Shown here piece by piece: positions 1 through 10,443 of a DNA stretch of 40,603 nt. Location: assembly GCA_946613135.1 (NCBI GenBank), contig CAMOFI010000004.1, forward strand, positions 1 to 40,603, read 5' to 3'. Made by a program: the position numbers and the translations under genes. The first letter of the stretch is position 1; each line of letters opens with the position of its first letter. Origin of the DNA: an uncultured Bacteroidales bacterium. GTDB taxonomy: Bacteria > Bacteroidota > Bacteroidia > Bacteroidales > P3. The notes under the pieces are model-generated. The model did no database searches. It was not told the origin of the DNA and worked only from the letters and a program-made list of their open reading frames with translations.

Positions 1-52
<52 letters not shown>

Positions 53-80
53 TTCTCACTAATTCAATGTACTTTCTTTG

Positions 81-153
<73 letters not shown>

Positions 154-197
154 TTTTTTCCACTTTCAAAGACCGATATTTTTTCGTCAAAAGCGAG

Positions 198-207
198 TGC
201 AAAAGTA
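198..207 (-). promoter_or_regulatory. Bacteroidota-type -7 element upstream of the tRNA-Gly genes
   Basis: tgcaaaagta on + = TACTTTTGCA on -, 45 bp upstream of the tRNA 5' end. Confidence 0.55.
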
Positions 208-236
208 CACACTTTTTTGAATCTGACAAAAAAAAT

Positions 237-2876
237 TCATTTTTTCTTTACAATTTTTTTTATTTCGTTCAACTTCAACAGTGCTTCTATCGGTGTAAGT
301 GTATCAATATCAATATCCAAAATCTTATCTCTTATTTCAAGCAATGTCGGGTCGTCAAGTTGGATAAAACTTAATTGGAACCCCGATTCCGGCACATTTT
401 GGACTTCGTTTTTAACTTTTTTGCCTTTTTTTATGTCCGATATTTTTTCGCTTTTCGACTCCAGAAGTTCGAGCATGGCATTGGCTCGTTTAAGCACTTG
501 GGGTGGCATACCAGCCATTCGGGCCACATGAATACCAAAACTGTGTTCACTACCCCCCATTTCAAGTTTCCTCATAAAAATCACCTTGTTGCCAACCTCC
601 TTGACAGAAATGTGATAGTTCTGTATGCGTTCGTATCTGTCGGCCATCTCTATAAGTTCATGGTAATGGGTAGCAAACATCACCTTTGGACGTGCCTGCT
701 TGTTGTCGTGTAAAAATTCAGTAATTGCCCACGCTATTGATATACCGTCGTATGTGCTGGTACCACGCCCTATTTCGTCGAGAAGAATAAGGCTGCGGTC
801 GCTGATATTGTTAAGGATGCTCGCGGTTTCGTTCATCTCGACCATGAAAGTAGACTCGCCCGACGATATGTTGTCAGATGCGCCGACACGGGTAAATATC
901 TTGTCGACAATGCCTATCGATGCCTGTCTGGCAGGACAGTAGCTGCCAATTTGAGCCATTAGGACTATCAGGGCCGTTTGGCGTAGAAGTGCGGATTTGC
1001 CCGACATGTTAGGTCCAGTTATTATCATGATTTGCTGCTTCTCGCTGTCGAGATATACGTCGTTCGACACATACTTCTCGCCCAACGGCAACTGGGTCTC
1101 TATCACGGGGTGGCGACCTTCCTTGATGTCTATTGTCTTGCCGTCGTTCAATTTAGGACGACAGTATTCGTTGGCAAGAGCCACTGCAGCAAAGCTCTGA
1201 AGACAGTCGAGCTGGGCTATCATCTGGGCATTATATTGTATTGGCTGTATATACTCCGTAAGGGTCTGAAGCATTTGCTCATACAGCTGTGCCTCTATTG
1301 CCTGCATGCGCTCTTCGGCACCAAGTATTTTTGTCTCGTACTCTTTCAGCTCCGGAGTGATATAACGTTCTGCATTGGTGAGAGTTTGGCGCCGTATCCA
1401 TTCTGCAGGGACCTTGTCTTTGTGCGTATTGGTTACCTCAAGATAATAGCCGAAGATATTGTTGAATCCAATTTTCAGCGAAGGGATACCTGTTCGTTCA
1501 CTCTCGCGTTGCTGCAACCCGGCCAGGTAATCCTTACCGTTGCCAGCCAACGACCTTAATTCGTCGAGTTCGGCATTGACACCATCGGCTATCACATTGC
1601 CTTTATCGACTCTCACTGGAGCGTCTTCGTTGATTTCTTTATCGATTTTCTCATATATTGTGCGGCAACTGCTAAGTTGCTCTGCGTATACCGACAACGC
1701 CTTGTTGTCTAATCCGGCGCATATTTTCTTTATCGAATCGATTTCGCCAAGCGATCGTTTAAGCTGTAGGAGCTCGCGTGGATTGATACGTCCCACAGCG
1801 ACTTTCGAAATCAGGCGTTCCAAATCGCCTATACCTCGTATGTGTTGGCGAAGCTCATTGCTCATGTCGCCATTTTGCAGCAGCAAATCGACAATAGAAA
1901 GACGATGTTCTATCACCGACACATCCTTTACTGGCATCACAATCCAACGGCGCATCAGTCTTGACCCCATGGGGGTGAGCGACTGGTCGAGGATGTCTAT
2001 CAGCGTCTTGGCATTCTCATTTGGAGAATAGACGAGTTCCAAGTTTCGTATTGTGAACTTGTCCAACCATACATATTTATCCTCCTCGATACGACTAAGC
2101 TTGCATATGTGCTGCGTCCTGTCGTGCTGGGTGTCTTTAAGGTAGTATAGTGCTGCACCAGCAGCAATAATACCCTGCTCCAGTCCCTCGACGCCGAAAC
2201 CTTTGAGCGACGTGGTTCCGAATTGGGCCGTAAGCAAGTCGGTGGCAAAATCTTCCGTGAAGACCCAGTCGTCAAACGTGTTGGTGTAGTATTTCTCGGT
2301 GAATGTGTCCATAAACCTATGGAGCATCTTTCGCTGCAGAACAACCTCTGTCGGATGGAAATTCTGCATCAACTTGTCTATATAATGTATATCGCCCTGG
2401 GCAACATAGAACTCGCCAGTAGAGACATCCAAAAAACTGATCCCATGTACCTTGTCTGCCAAATGAAGACCACAGAGAAAATTGTTTTCCTTCACTTCAA
2501 GCACCATGTCATTGTACGACACCCCCGGCGTAACCAGTTCTGTGATTCCACGTTTCACCAATCCTTTAGCCGACTTGGGGTCTTCAAGCTGTTCGCAGAT
2601 AGCAACACGGTGGCCTGCTTTTACCAGGCGCGGCAGATATTGTTCCATTGCATGGTACGGGAACCCGGCCATCTCAATATAGGTGCCGGAGCCGTTCGAC
2701 TTGCGCGTCAGTGTGATGCCCAATATGCCGGCACTCTTCACCGCGTCGCTACCATACGTTTCGTAAAAATCGCCCACACGGAACAGCAGCATTGCATCCG
2801 GAAACTTTTTCTTCATTTCCAGATACTGTCGCATCAATGGGGTGTTTTTGTCTGTTTTGGATTCTTTTGCTGACAC
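237..2876 (-). CDS. mutS: DNA mismatch repair protein MutS
   Basis: 879 aa; mismatch-binding region ([16 protein letters not shown]) and ABC ATPase motifs [34 protein letters not shown]. Confidence 0.98.
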   Translation of the reverse strand: MSAKESKTDKNTPLMRQYLEMKKKFPDAMLLFRVGDFYETYGSDAVKSAGILGITLTRKSNGSGTYIEMAGFPYHAMEQYLPRLVKAGHRVAICEQLEDPKSAKGLVKRGITELVTPGVSYNDMVLEVKENNFLCGLHLADKVHGISFLDVSTGEFYVAQGDIHYIDKLMQNFHPTEVVLQRKMLHRFMDTFTEKYYTNTFDDWVFTEDFATDLLTAQFGTTSLKGFGVEGLEQGIIAAGAALYYLKDTQHDRTQHICKLSRIEEDKYVWLDKFTIRNLELVYSPNENAKTLIDILDQSLTPMGSRLMRRWIVMPVKDVSVIEHRLSIVDLLLQNGDMSNELRQHIRGIGDLERLISKVAVGRINPRELLQLKRSLGEIDSIKKICAGLDNKALSVYAEQLSSCRTIYEKIDKEINEDAPVRVDKGNVIADGVNAELDELRSLAGNGKDYLAGLQQRESERTGIPSLKIGFNNIFGYYLEVTNTHKDKVPAEWIRRQTLTNAERYITPELKEYETKILGAEERMQAIEAQLYEQMLQTLTEYIQPIQYNAQMIAQLDCLQSFAAVALANEYCRPKLNDGKTIDIKEGRHPVIETQLPLGEKYVSNDVYLDSEKQQIMIITGPNMSGKSALLRQTALIVLMAQIGSYCPARQASIGIVDKIFTRVGASDNISSGESTFMVEMNETASILNNISDRSLILLDEIGRGTSTYDGISIAWAITEFLHDNKQARPKVMFATHYHELIEMADRYERIQNYHISVKEVGNKVIFMRKLEMGGSEHSFGIHVARMAGMPPQVLKRANAMLELLESKSEKISDIKKGKKVKNEVQNVPESGFQLSFIQLDDPTLLEIRDKILDIDIDTLTPIEALLKLNEIKKIVKKK

Positions 2877-2939
2877 CTGACTTTTATTTTTAGAATTTTA
2901 AAACGTTAACTGTGAATATTTTACCATACAAATACAAAA

Positions 2940-2949
2940 TGCAAAATTA
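2940..2949 (-). promoter_or_regulatory. Putative -7 element for mutS
   Basis: tgcaaaatta on + = TAATTTTGCA on -. Confidence 0.4.
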
Positions 2950-3107
2950 CACACTTTATCAATTATATATATCAGGGCAAACAAAAATTGATTGCACAAA
3001 AATGTACAATCAATTATAAGACAAGCGTTTTCTTGTTAGTAACTCACATCGGACAATCAGGTTGTGTCCTTCGATGAGCTACAGCTTACAAATAGTCTCC
3101 TCACATC

Positions 3108-3794
3108 TCAATCGCGATTGCCAAGATAAATCATCAGATAATACAGCAGTGTAGCCAGTGACGTGAGGGCAGCAACAACATAGGTATATGCTGCTGAACG
3201 CAGAGCACTCTCAGCATAAGGATGCGTGTCGGGACTGGTGATATTGTGCGTGTTGAGCCACACCAATGCGCGACGCGAAGCGTTGATTTCGACAGGCAGA
3301 GTAATAAACGAAAACAATGTAGTGACAGCAAAAAGAATAATGCCTGCAAGCAACAAAGAAGGAAACTTTTGGACCATCAAAATGCCAATAAAAAGAATCC
3401 ATGGAGTGAATTTGTTGGAAACATTCACAGCAGGCACCAGCTTGGAGCGCAACCCTAACCAATAGTAGGCAGTGGCATGCTGCACGGCGTGGCCACATTC
3501 ATGCGCAGCGACAGCAGCGGCTGCAACGCTCGTACCATGATACACAGCATGACTAAGGTTAAGAGTCTTGTTGACAGGATTATAATGATCGGTAAGGGTT
3601 CCATTCACCTCTTGAACTGTCACATCGCGTATGTCGTTGTCGCGCAACATCTGCTCGGCAACTTCGCGACCTGTCATATTGTAGTTCATTGCAATCTTTG
3701 AATACTTTTTGAATTTTGCCTCGACACTCTTGCTGGCCACAAGGCTCAAAATGAAAAGGATTCCAAAAATAATCCAAATAATCGGTATGTTCAT
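3108..3794 (-). CDS. YugP-like membrane zinc metallopeptidase
   Basis: HExxH motif AAHECGHAVQHA, several TM segments; resembles the neutral zinc metallopeptidase YugP family. Confidence 0.88.
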   Translation of the reverse strand: MNIPIIWIIFGILFILSLVASKSVEAKFKKYSKIAMNYNMTGREVAEQMLRDNDIRDVTVQEVNGTLTDHYNPVNKTLNLSHAVYHGTSVAAAAVAAHECGHAVQHATAYYWLGLRSKLVPAVNVSNKFTPWILFIGILMVQKFPSLLLAGIILFAVTTLFSFITLPVEINASRRALVWLNTHNITSPDTHPYAESALRSAAYTYVVAALTSLATLLYYLMIYLGNRD

Positions 3795-3955
3795 GTCTAT
3801 TTTTTTGTTTTACTTTACCAAGTAAAGCTGAAATCTGGAATAATTAAAAATTTAATCAGGAAACGCCAAACATAAGAATAAATTGTATGCATTAACTTTT
3901 TTTAGAAGTAGCAACCAATTATAAAGGATAGAACATCCATATCCGAATATATTTG

Positions 3956-3965
3956 TATCTTTGCA
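3956..3965 (+). promoter_or_regulatory. Bacteroidota-type -7 element upstream of the cobalamin riboswitch
   Basis: TATCTTTGCA immediately before the riboswitch leader. Confidence 0.6.
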
Positions 3966-3967
3966 GC

Positions 3968-4172
3968 CGGTTTGGTCATCGAAAAACGAGTGCAGACACG
4001 CTTTTACGCACTGGACTCCAACAAAGTAGATGTCAAAAGGGAACAATGTGAAATTCATTGACAGTCCCGCTGCTGTAAGTTCAGAACATGGCAGTCCTCC
4101 AAAAAGCCACTGTGTGCCGACACAGGCACATGGGAAGGTTAGGATTGCTCGAACAAAGTCAGAAGACCTGCC
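3968..4172 (+). ncRNA. Cobalamin (B12) riboswitch
   Basis: Conserved blocks in order: gggaacaatgtgaaattcattgacagtcccgctgctgtaag (B12 box region), agccactg, tgggaaggt, agtcagaagacctgcc; directly upstream of btuB. Confidence 0.9.
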
Positions 4173-4216
4173 ATACCACAAAAACAATTAAAGCTCTCGA
4201 GGAAAGGGCATTAATT

Positions 4217-6268
4217 ATGAAAACAAAAAAAACTGACAGATACATATTACATCTCCTTGTCGCCTGCTTATTGTGGGTGGCTTTTGTCGTACCAGCTTCT
4301 GCACAAGACACCAATGCCACCGACAAAAGCAAAAAACTGGAAACTATAGTTGTAAAAAGCAACAAGAAACCTTCAGCAACATTATCTCAAGCGCCCGTCC
4401 AGATTGTCGACATCGAGAAAATGGAGAATTCCGGTGCTTTGCTCCTAAGCGACGCACTGAAACAAATGGCCGGAGTGACACTGCGCGACTATGGCGGAAT
4501 TGGAGGCATGAAAACAGTCTCGGCACGTGGACTCGGCAGCCAATTCAGCACTTTAACCATTGACGGAGTGGCTGTTAACGACTGTCAAAACGGCCAGGTT
4601 GATCTGGGTCGCTACATGATAGGCAACAGCTCTTTCATAAGCCTCAGCAACGGCCAGCCCGACGACATGCTACTATCGGCACGCGCCACCGCCGCAGGCA
4701 GCGTCATCAACATGCAGACTTCCGAGCCTGTCTTCATGCCTGGAGAACACACACATACCGGAATCAGTCTTGAGACAGGAAGTTTTGGACTCTTATCCAC
4801 CGCCCTTTCGCTTCAACAACGCATCGGACGCAAGCTTTCAATATCTGCTTGGGGCAACTGGCTGAAAAGCAACGGCGACTACCCCTTCACTCTGTACTAC
4901 ACCCCATCGCACGACGGCGATTACTCCATCGAACGACGTGAGCACTCCTCCATGTGGATGGTCACTGGTGACATGAATCTTTTTTACCACATATCTTCCA
5001 ACAGGTCGCTTTCCTCCAAGATTCATTATGTTCAGGGCTACCACGACCTGCCTGGCCCCGTGGTGTTCTACGCCACGCGCGGCTCCGAAGACACACGTGA
5101 AAAACTATTCTTCGCACAAGCCAAATACAACTCGTTCATAAAACAAGCAAGTTTTCAGCTGATTGGGAAATATCAGCATACCGAAGATTTATATGAGGAC
5201 TTCTCCGCCCCTACCATAAGTCGCTACCTCAAGAACGAATATAGCCAAAACGAAGGATATCTCTCCGGCACTGTGGTTTGGAAACCTTATATAAAAATAA
5301 ATGCAAGTCTCGCCAGCGACCTATCACTCAACAATCTGCACAGCAACCTGAAGAAAAACAGCAACGTTGAACGTTTCTCATCACTCACAACGCTTGCATT
5401 GCAATACAAAACCAAGCGTTTCAGCTTCAAAAGCAACGCATTGTTCACTTTCGTCAACGAGAATGCCTGCGACAATCCATCCCCCACTACCTACAGACGG
5501 CTATCGCCCTACGTAGGCGCTTCCGTTCAACCCATAGCCTCGAGCAACATACGCATCCGCTTCTTCTTCAAAGACATATACCGAATCCCCAATTTCAGCG
5601 AACTGTACTATTTTGTTATGCCGCTCGACTCTCTCAGACCCGAACGGGCTTCGCAATACAATGTCGGAATAACTGTTCCGACCCAGATGCGCTACAACAG
5701 CGATTCCACAAGATGGCATGTGTGGAGCATGACCTTAGACGCCTACCGCAACAGCATCAAAGACAAGATTATCGCCGTTCCGAAACAGAACATGTTTCTT
5801 TGGTCGACAATGAACCTTGGCATTGTTGACATAACCGGTTTGGACCTAAAAGGGACCTTCGACTGGAATTGGCAGAAAGTCTCACTGAATGCAACTCTCA
5901 CATACAGCTATCAGAAAGCCGTCGACCATACAAATCCTGAAGTCACTAAGATTTACAATAACCAAATCCCCTACACACCGCGTCACAGCGGAGGCATGAC
6001 TCTCTACCTCAAAACTCGTTGGTTTAATTTCGGATACAACTGCATGCTCGTCGGCAAACGGTATTACAGACAACAAAACAACGACGATTCACTGCTTCCA
6101 CCCTACGCCGACCATGGAATCTCTATCGACCGCTCCTTTGAACTGCCCATCGGCGACCTGCGAATTCAATTCCAAATACTTAACATCCTCGACAAGCAAT
6201 ACGAAGTTGTACGCTCTTACCCGATGATGGGACGCAATTTCAGACTGAAAGCCAGCTATTCATTTTGA
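4217..6268 (+). CDS. btuB: BtuB-like TonB-dependent outer-membrane cobalamin receptor
   Basis: Signal peptide from internal Met (MKTKKTDRYILHLLVACLLWVAFVVPASAQ), plug domain (LLSDALKQMAGVTLRDYGGIGGMKTVSARGLGSQFSTLTIDGV), C-terminal barrel ending ...FRLKASYSF; downstream of B12 riboswitch. Confidence 0.9.
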   Translation: MKTKKTDRYILHLLVACLLWVAFVVPASAQDTNATDKSKKLETIVVKSNKKPSATLSQAPVQIVDIEKMENSGALLLSDALKQMAGVTLRDYGGIGGMKTVSARGLGSQFSTLTIDGVAVNDCQNGQVDLGRYMIGNSSFISLSNGQPDDMLLSARATAAGSVINMQTSEPVFMPGEHTHTGISLETGSFGLLSTALSLQQRIGRKLSISAWGNWLKSNGDYPFTLYYTPSHDGDYSIERREHSSMWMVTGDMNLFYHISSNRSLSSKIHYVQGYHDLPGPVVFYATRGSEDTREKLFFAQAKYNSFIKQASFQLIGKYQHTEDLYEDFSAPTISRYLKNEYSQNEGYLSGTVVWKPYIKINASLASDLSLNNLHSNLKKNSNVERFSSLTTLALQYKTKRFSFKSNALFTFVNENACDNPSPTTYRRLSPYVGASVQPIASSNIRIRFFFKDIYRIPNFSELYYFVMPLDSLRPERASQYNVGITVPTQMRYNSDSTRWHVWSMTLDAYRNSIKDKIIAVPKQNMFLWSTMNLGIVDITGLDLKGTFDWNWQKVSLNATLTYSYQKAVDHTNPEVTKIYNNQIPYTPRHSGGMTLYLKTRWFNFGYNCMLVGKRYYRQQNNDDSLLPPYADHGISIDRSFELPIGDLRIQFQILNILDKQYEVVRSYPMMGRNFRLKASYSF

Positions 6269-6311
6269 TACAACCGTAAAACTCATTTAATAATCAACAA
6301 CATAAACAACC

Positions 6312-7382
6312 ATGAAGAAATTATTTAGAACACTCGTTGCAGTTGTGACAATATGCACAACAATGGTTTTCTCATCATGTAAAAAAGAACCGGAAAACCA
6401 ACAGCCTACACCCATTAATGTCAGCGTCGAGACTCCAAGATCTATCGCTCAGGTAGATGGAAACCTCTACATCACATGCTACTATCCTCAATCTGTCATC
6501 CGTTTCGACATGGCACAACAAGCTGTCACTGGTATCTGCAACCTCGGCAACTTCCATCCTGAAGGAATCGCTGCCGTTGGCAACAAACTCTACATTGCCA
6601 GCAGCAACATATCGGACGAAAGCTTCAACTACCACTACGACAACAAACTCTACATTGTTGACATCGAATCGTTCAAGATTGTCGACAGCGTAACGGTGGG
6701 CATCAATCCAAGCAAAGTAAAGAAACTTGACAACAACCACATCGTATTCAATACCCTTGGTGATTACGCAACCGATTTTGGCGGTCTTTGGGTAATGAAC
6801 ACCAACAGCAAGGAAATCACTGCAGTAAGCACCAACCTGTACAATTTCGATGTATACAGTGGCGACATTTATGGCTACACAAGCCCTTATGGCACTCTGG
6901 GTTTCTACAAAATTAACGGCAGCTCTCTAGAAGCCACCGAATTAGGCATACAATGGAATGCCACCGACAATCCTTACGGCATCAATGTCAACCCCAACAA
7001 CGGCAATATCATAGTCCTCTCCGACGGCAACTACACAGCCTCGGGCGACTGCTACGTCTACTCCAACAACGGCGATGTCCGCATGAATGCTGTCCAGCTC
7101 GGCAACCTGCCTTCTAAGGCTGTAGCCGTTAGCGGAGACGATATTATCGTATTGAACGAGGGCAGCTGGGGCGGCAACAATGCCGGTGTAAGTCGCGTGA
7201 ATGCTTCCACCGCTACAGCTTCCGTCAACTATTTCGAAGATGCCAACGGTCGCGGACTTGGCGACGTCGCACAAGACATGATTATCGTGAACGGAAAGGC
7301 CTACATTACCGTTTCTTTCAGCAACAGCATTGAAGTCATGGATATAGCTACCGGCAAATCAACCAGGATATCGACCAAATAA
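6312..7382 (+). CDS. btuG: BtuG-like surface lipoprotein, YncE/DUF5074-type beta-propeller
   Basis: Lipobox MVFSSC|KK, repeated propeller blades, VLNEGSWGGNNAGVSR motif; second gene behind the B12 riboswitch and btuB. Confidence 0.8.
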   Translation: MKKLFRTLVAVVTICTTMVFSSCKKEPENQQPTPINVSVETPRSIAQVDGNLYITCYYPQSVIRFDMAQQAVTGICNLGNFHPEGIAAVGNKLYIASSNISDESFNYHYDNKLYIVDIESFKIVDSVTVGINPSKVKKLDNNHIVFNTLGDYATDFGGLWVMNTNSKEITAVSTNLYNFDVYSGDIYGYTSPYGTLGFYKINGSSLEATELGIQWNATDNPYGINVNPNNGNIIVLSDGNYTASGDCYVYSNNGDVRMNAVQLGNLPSKAVAVSGDDIIVLNEGSWGGNNAGVSRVNASTATASVNYFEDANGRGLGDVAQDMIIVNGKAYITVSFSNSIEVMDIATGKSTRISTK

Positions 7383-7467
7383 AAAACAACTCACCGACTC
7401 CTTTCTTCTCCGTCAATCAGTCGGACAACACAACCAAGGATTCACTCATTATCTGTATATATTTGGA

Positions 7468-7500
7468 ATGGCCGTCAATAAAGACGGCCATTTATTTTTC
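7468..7500 (+). terminator. Rho-independent terminator after btuG
   Basis: ATGGCCGTC-aataaa-GACGGCCAT followed by TTATTTTT. Confidence 0.88.
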
Positions 7501-7558
7501 TGAAGAGCTATAAAAACAGAATATCACACCACCATTTCTGCACAATCTGCCTGAATTA

Positions 7559-8398
7559 TCAAATAATCTTTGGCAATTTGTGTTCGCGGAAATAGTCGGT
7601 GTCTATGCAACGTCCGTCCTCGCCAGCAAGGGCTTTGCGGAACTCGTCGAAGGTTCTGTGAGCCATGTATATAACATTGTACACATCACCTACGTTGTCT
7701 ATAAAATGCGCATCACTGTCGGTTATGAAGTTAAACCGTTTGAGGTAAGCAAATTTCTTTAGGATCTCGCTCTTCGATGTCCTGAAATTGATTTCAAGGC
7801 CATCGGCACGCAAGTCGGGAGGAACAAAACCCAGCTGGCTCATGAGCGACGTGGTTCCTTTGTTGATATGTGCCGGCACAAAGAGGCCACCTATTCGATG
7901 CACCTCATCATATATCCCGTCAATGTCTACATCTATCGCATTGAGAAGGTGATATTCCTCTTCGCCTACTATCTCCTCATTTTCGTCGACTATGAGCTGA
8001 TATCCGAACCTGTCTTCATCGTTTGGTATAGGCGGGAGATGTGCGTCCAAAAATTCCTGAAATGCATCAAGTTGCTCGTCATTAGCAAAATAGCAAAGGC
8101 AGTGTGTCTCCTCTTGCGAGGTTACCTCCACTCCTCCAAGCACAAACAGACCATTCTCTCGACCTATCTTCTGAGTCACCTTTACCTGGCGCGTGGTATT
8201 GTGGTCCGAGATTGCAATCATATCCAGTCCCCTTGCCAACGCACGCCTTACAATGGCCGTAGGGCTCATCTCGAGGTCGCCGCACGGAGAAAGAACAGTA
8301 TGGATATGCAGATCTGCTTTATATGGATAAAGTTCCATTTCAAGAGTCTTTTTCTCGCCTTGACAAAGTGAGCTTGCCGGCTTGCCGGCTTCGAGCAC
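7559..8398 (-). CDS. PHP-domain metal-dependent phosphoesterase
   Basis: PHP motifs KADLHIHTVLSPCGDLE, AISDHNTT, PAHINKG, ITDSDAHF; true start may be internal (MELYPYKADLHIHT). Confidence 0.9.
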   Translation of the reverse strand: MLEAGKPASSLCQGEKKTLEMELYPYKADLHIHTVLSPCGDLEMSPTAIVRRALARGLDMIAISDHNTTRQVKVTQKIGRENGLFVLGGVEVTSQEETHCLCYFANDEQLDAFQEFLDAHLPPIPNDEDRFGYQLIVDENEEIVGEEEYHLLNAIDVDIDGIYDEVHRIGGLFVPAHINKGTTSLMSQLGFVPPDLRADGLEINFRTSKSEILKKFAYLKRFNFITDSDAHFIDNVGDVYNVIYMAHRTFDEFRKALAGEDGRCIDTDYFREHKLPKII

Positions 8399-8462
8399 TT
8401 CCGAACATGTTTAATGCAGCGGGAAAGCTCGCTTTGGTCATTTGGCTTGACGAAAACATTCG

Positions 8463-8798
8463 TCAGGCATTCAGCATCTGGTAGATTTTACCTGCTGTCT
8501 CGAACGTTTCAGCTTCAGTACTCAAAAATGGTATACCTTCCTCGTTGCTCTGCTCGAGGGTGTCCTCGCTGGCAGTTAGGCCTTTTACCAATATGACGGC
8601 TGCCAGTTCTTTGAGCGATGCAATTGCCATCACGTTCTTATGAGTCTGAAGGGTAATCCATATGTTTCCCATTTCGGCATTTCCCATAACATCACTCAAA
8701 AGATCCGACACATAGCATCCCTCTACTTCTTTATCAAGACCCTGGGCTCCGGAAAGCACTTTAAGGTTTAATGCATCAACAATCTCTCTTACTTTCAT
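8463..8798 (-). CDS. DRTGG-domain protein
   Basis: 111 aa; resembles stand-alone DRTGG domain proteins (MKVREIVDALNLKVLSGAQGLDKEVEGCYVSDLLSDVMGNAEMGNIWIT); upstream of and on same strand as the PHP gene. Confidence 0.8.
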   Translation of the reverse strand: MKVREIVDALNLKVLSGAQGLDKEVEGCYVSDLLSDVMGNAEMGNIWITLQTHKNVMAIASLKELAAVILVKGLTASEDTLEQSNEEGIPFLSTEAETFETAGKIYQMLNA

Positions 8799-8849
8799 AT
8801 TACTCTATATTTAAGATTATTAAACAAATATTGATTTCTTTATTGGATT

Positions 8850-8860
8850 TACAAAGATAC
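8850..8860 (-). promoter_or_regulatory. Bacteroidota-type -7 element for the DRTGG-PHP pair
   Basis: acaaagatac on + = GTATCTTTGT on -. Confidence 0.5.
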
Positions 8861-8937
8861 AAAAAAAGTGTAATGTAGTTTGTGTTTTTTTTATTTTTCT
8901 CACTTTACAATACATCAGTCTCTGCCTCTCTGCACTG

Positions 8938-9411
8938 CTACTCATTATGGTATGGCTCGTGATGAAGGATGGTAAATGCCCTATATAGCTGTTCGACAAA
9001 AAAGAGGCGTACCATCTGGTGGTTGAATGTCATCATCGACAACGAGACTTTGTCATTGGCAGCAGAATACACTTTCGGCGAGAAACCGAATGCGCCTCCT
9101 ATCACAAAAACCATGTTTCGTACTGAGGCATTCATCTGTTTTTGAAGATACTGCGAAAAACCTACCGAAGTGTATTGGGCCCCATGTTCGTCGAGCAGGA
9201 CAACCCTGTCCGATTTGTCTATGTGCTTCAATATCAGCACAGCTTCGCGCTCCCTGATTTCGTCAGGCGAAGCTCCTTTTTGGTCTTTCAACGAAGGAAT
9301 AACAACTATCTCAAAATTAATATAGTGTGTTATGCGCCTGACATAAAGCTGAATACCTTCCTGCAGATATTTCTCGTCGGTTTTGCCGACTACAATTAGT
9401 TTTATGTTCAT
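8938..9411 (-). CDS. rlmH: 23S rRNA (pseudouridine1915-N3)-methyltransferase RlmH
   Basis: MNIKLIVVGKTDEKYLQEGIQLYVRRI..., FVIGGAFGFSPKV, C-terminal LFFVEQLYRAFTILHHEPYHNE; start overlaps upstream stop (TGATG). Confidence 0.95.
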   Translation of the reverse strand: MNIKLIVVGKTDEKYLQEGIQLYVRRITHYINFEIVVIPSLKDQKGASPDEIREREAVLILKHIDKSDRVVLLDEHGAQYTSVGFSQYLQKQMNASVRNMVFVIGGAFGFSPKVYSAANDKVSLSMMTFNHQMVRLFFVEQLYRAFTILHHEPYHNE

Positions 9412-10433
9412 CAGTGTACCAATATAAATATGAAAGGGGCCACTTTCAGGGCCTTTCGCATCCTGCGACGCTCCCCACAACGCTGTGGTGTATGGTCTGG
9501 TGCCTTGTCGATCCGTTTGTTGTAATAGCGGCTGTACCACGCCTTCGGGCCTCGCCGGTATTGGTTGTACCTGCCTGGCAATACGACGACATTGAAACCA
9601 TACGGCGATAGCAGCTCGCGATAATCGTCGATTGGCAGTATTCGTTCCGTCCAGCTGCCAGTTCGTGGATCGCAGGTATTATACTTGTCGAGAAGAAGGT
9701 TGGGCGACCGCGCATCGACGGCACGCAAAACATCGTCGTACTTTAGGCCTCGAGTATTGTCGGCCCAAAAATCCAGTTCCCGATCCGACATATCGGGATA
9801 ACTCTTTTGAATATAGTCGCGACGCATATGCCAAAAGCCTTTTTTTATGGCAGTACCCATTTCGTCGGCAATCATGGCTTTATGCAGTTTCCTTACAACA
9901 CGATGGTTATAGGGCGAAGAGGCCGTGGTGAATATCATTTTCATTCGCGGCGATATCTCGTGCAGGCAAGCAAAAAAATCGTCAAGGACATAGATGTGTT
10001 CTATAACATCCATTGCAAGCAAGCCGTCAGGGATCACGCTGTTCTCTGCGCACCATGTTTTCAACGTCGTTGCATCGCCTTGCAACATCGCATCGGGCAT
10101 TGTTCCAAGCTGATTGCCAATCATGCTTGCCATTTTCAGCGAGTCAGGATTATAATCAACATAAATCACCCTATAAAATCCAAGCTTTTTGGCAAGAATA
10201 CTCAGAATACCGTGTCCGCCACCGAAGTCCACTATTGTTGTCTCGTCGGGTGATTTGCCGCATGTTTCCAATATCTGTTCCAAGATGTTGCGATATATTT
10301 CCAAATAGTATTCCACAGCATTTAGCGTACGTTTCAGTGCGGCCTTGCAACTTTGCGACAAATCCATCTTGCGAGGATTTAATTCGGAAAGCGTCGCTAC
10401 CATTTCTGACAGTATAGTATCTGTTGAATTCAT
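9411..10433 (-). CDS. Class I SAM-dependent methyltransferase
   Basis: Motif I VDFGGGHGILSILAKKLG and acidic VIYVDYNPDSL; probable start MNSTDTILS (ORF extends to 10463). Confidence 0.82.
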   Translation of the reverse strand: MNSTDTILSEMVATLSELNPRKMDLSQSCKAALKRTLNAVEYYLEIYRNILEQILETCGKSPDETTIVDFGGGHGILSILAKKLGFYRVIYVDYNPDSLKMASMIGNQLGTMPDAMLQGDATTLKTWCAENSVIPDGLLAMDVIEHIYVLDDFFACLHEISPRMKMIFTTASSPYNHRVVRKLHKAMIADEMGTAIKKGFWHMRRDYIQKSYPDMSDRELDFWADNTRGLKYDDVLRAVDARSPNLLLDKYNTCDPRTGSWTERILPIDDYRELLSPYGFNVVVLPGRYNQYRRGPKAWYSRYYNKRIDKAPDHTPQRCGERRRMRKALKVAPFIFILVH

Positions 10434-10443
10434 AGCCAATAGA

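Noticed and set aside
2223-2873. 216-aa plus-strand ORF antisense to mutS
   Set aside because: Fully inside mutS, no recognisable motifs; frame shadow of a strong gene.
3852-4187. 111-aa minus-strand ORF over the cobalamin riboswitch
   Set aside because: Antisense to a conserved RNA element; no protein-like features.
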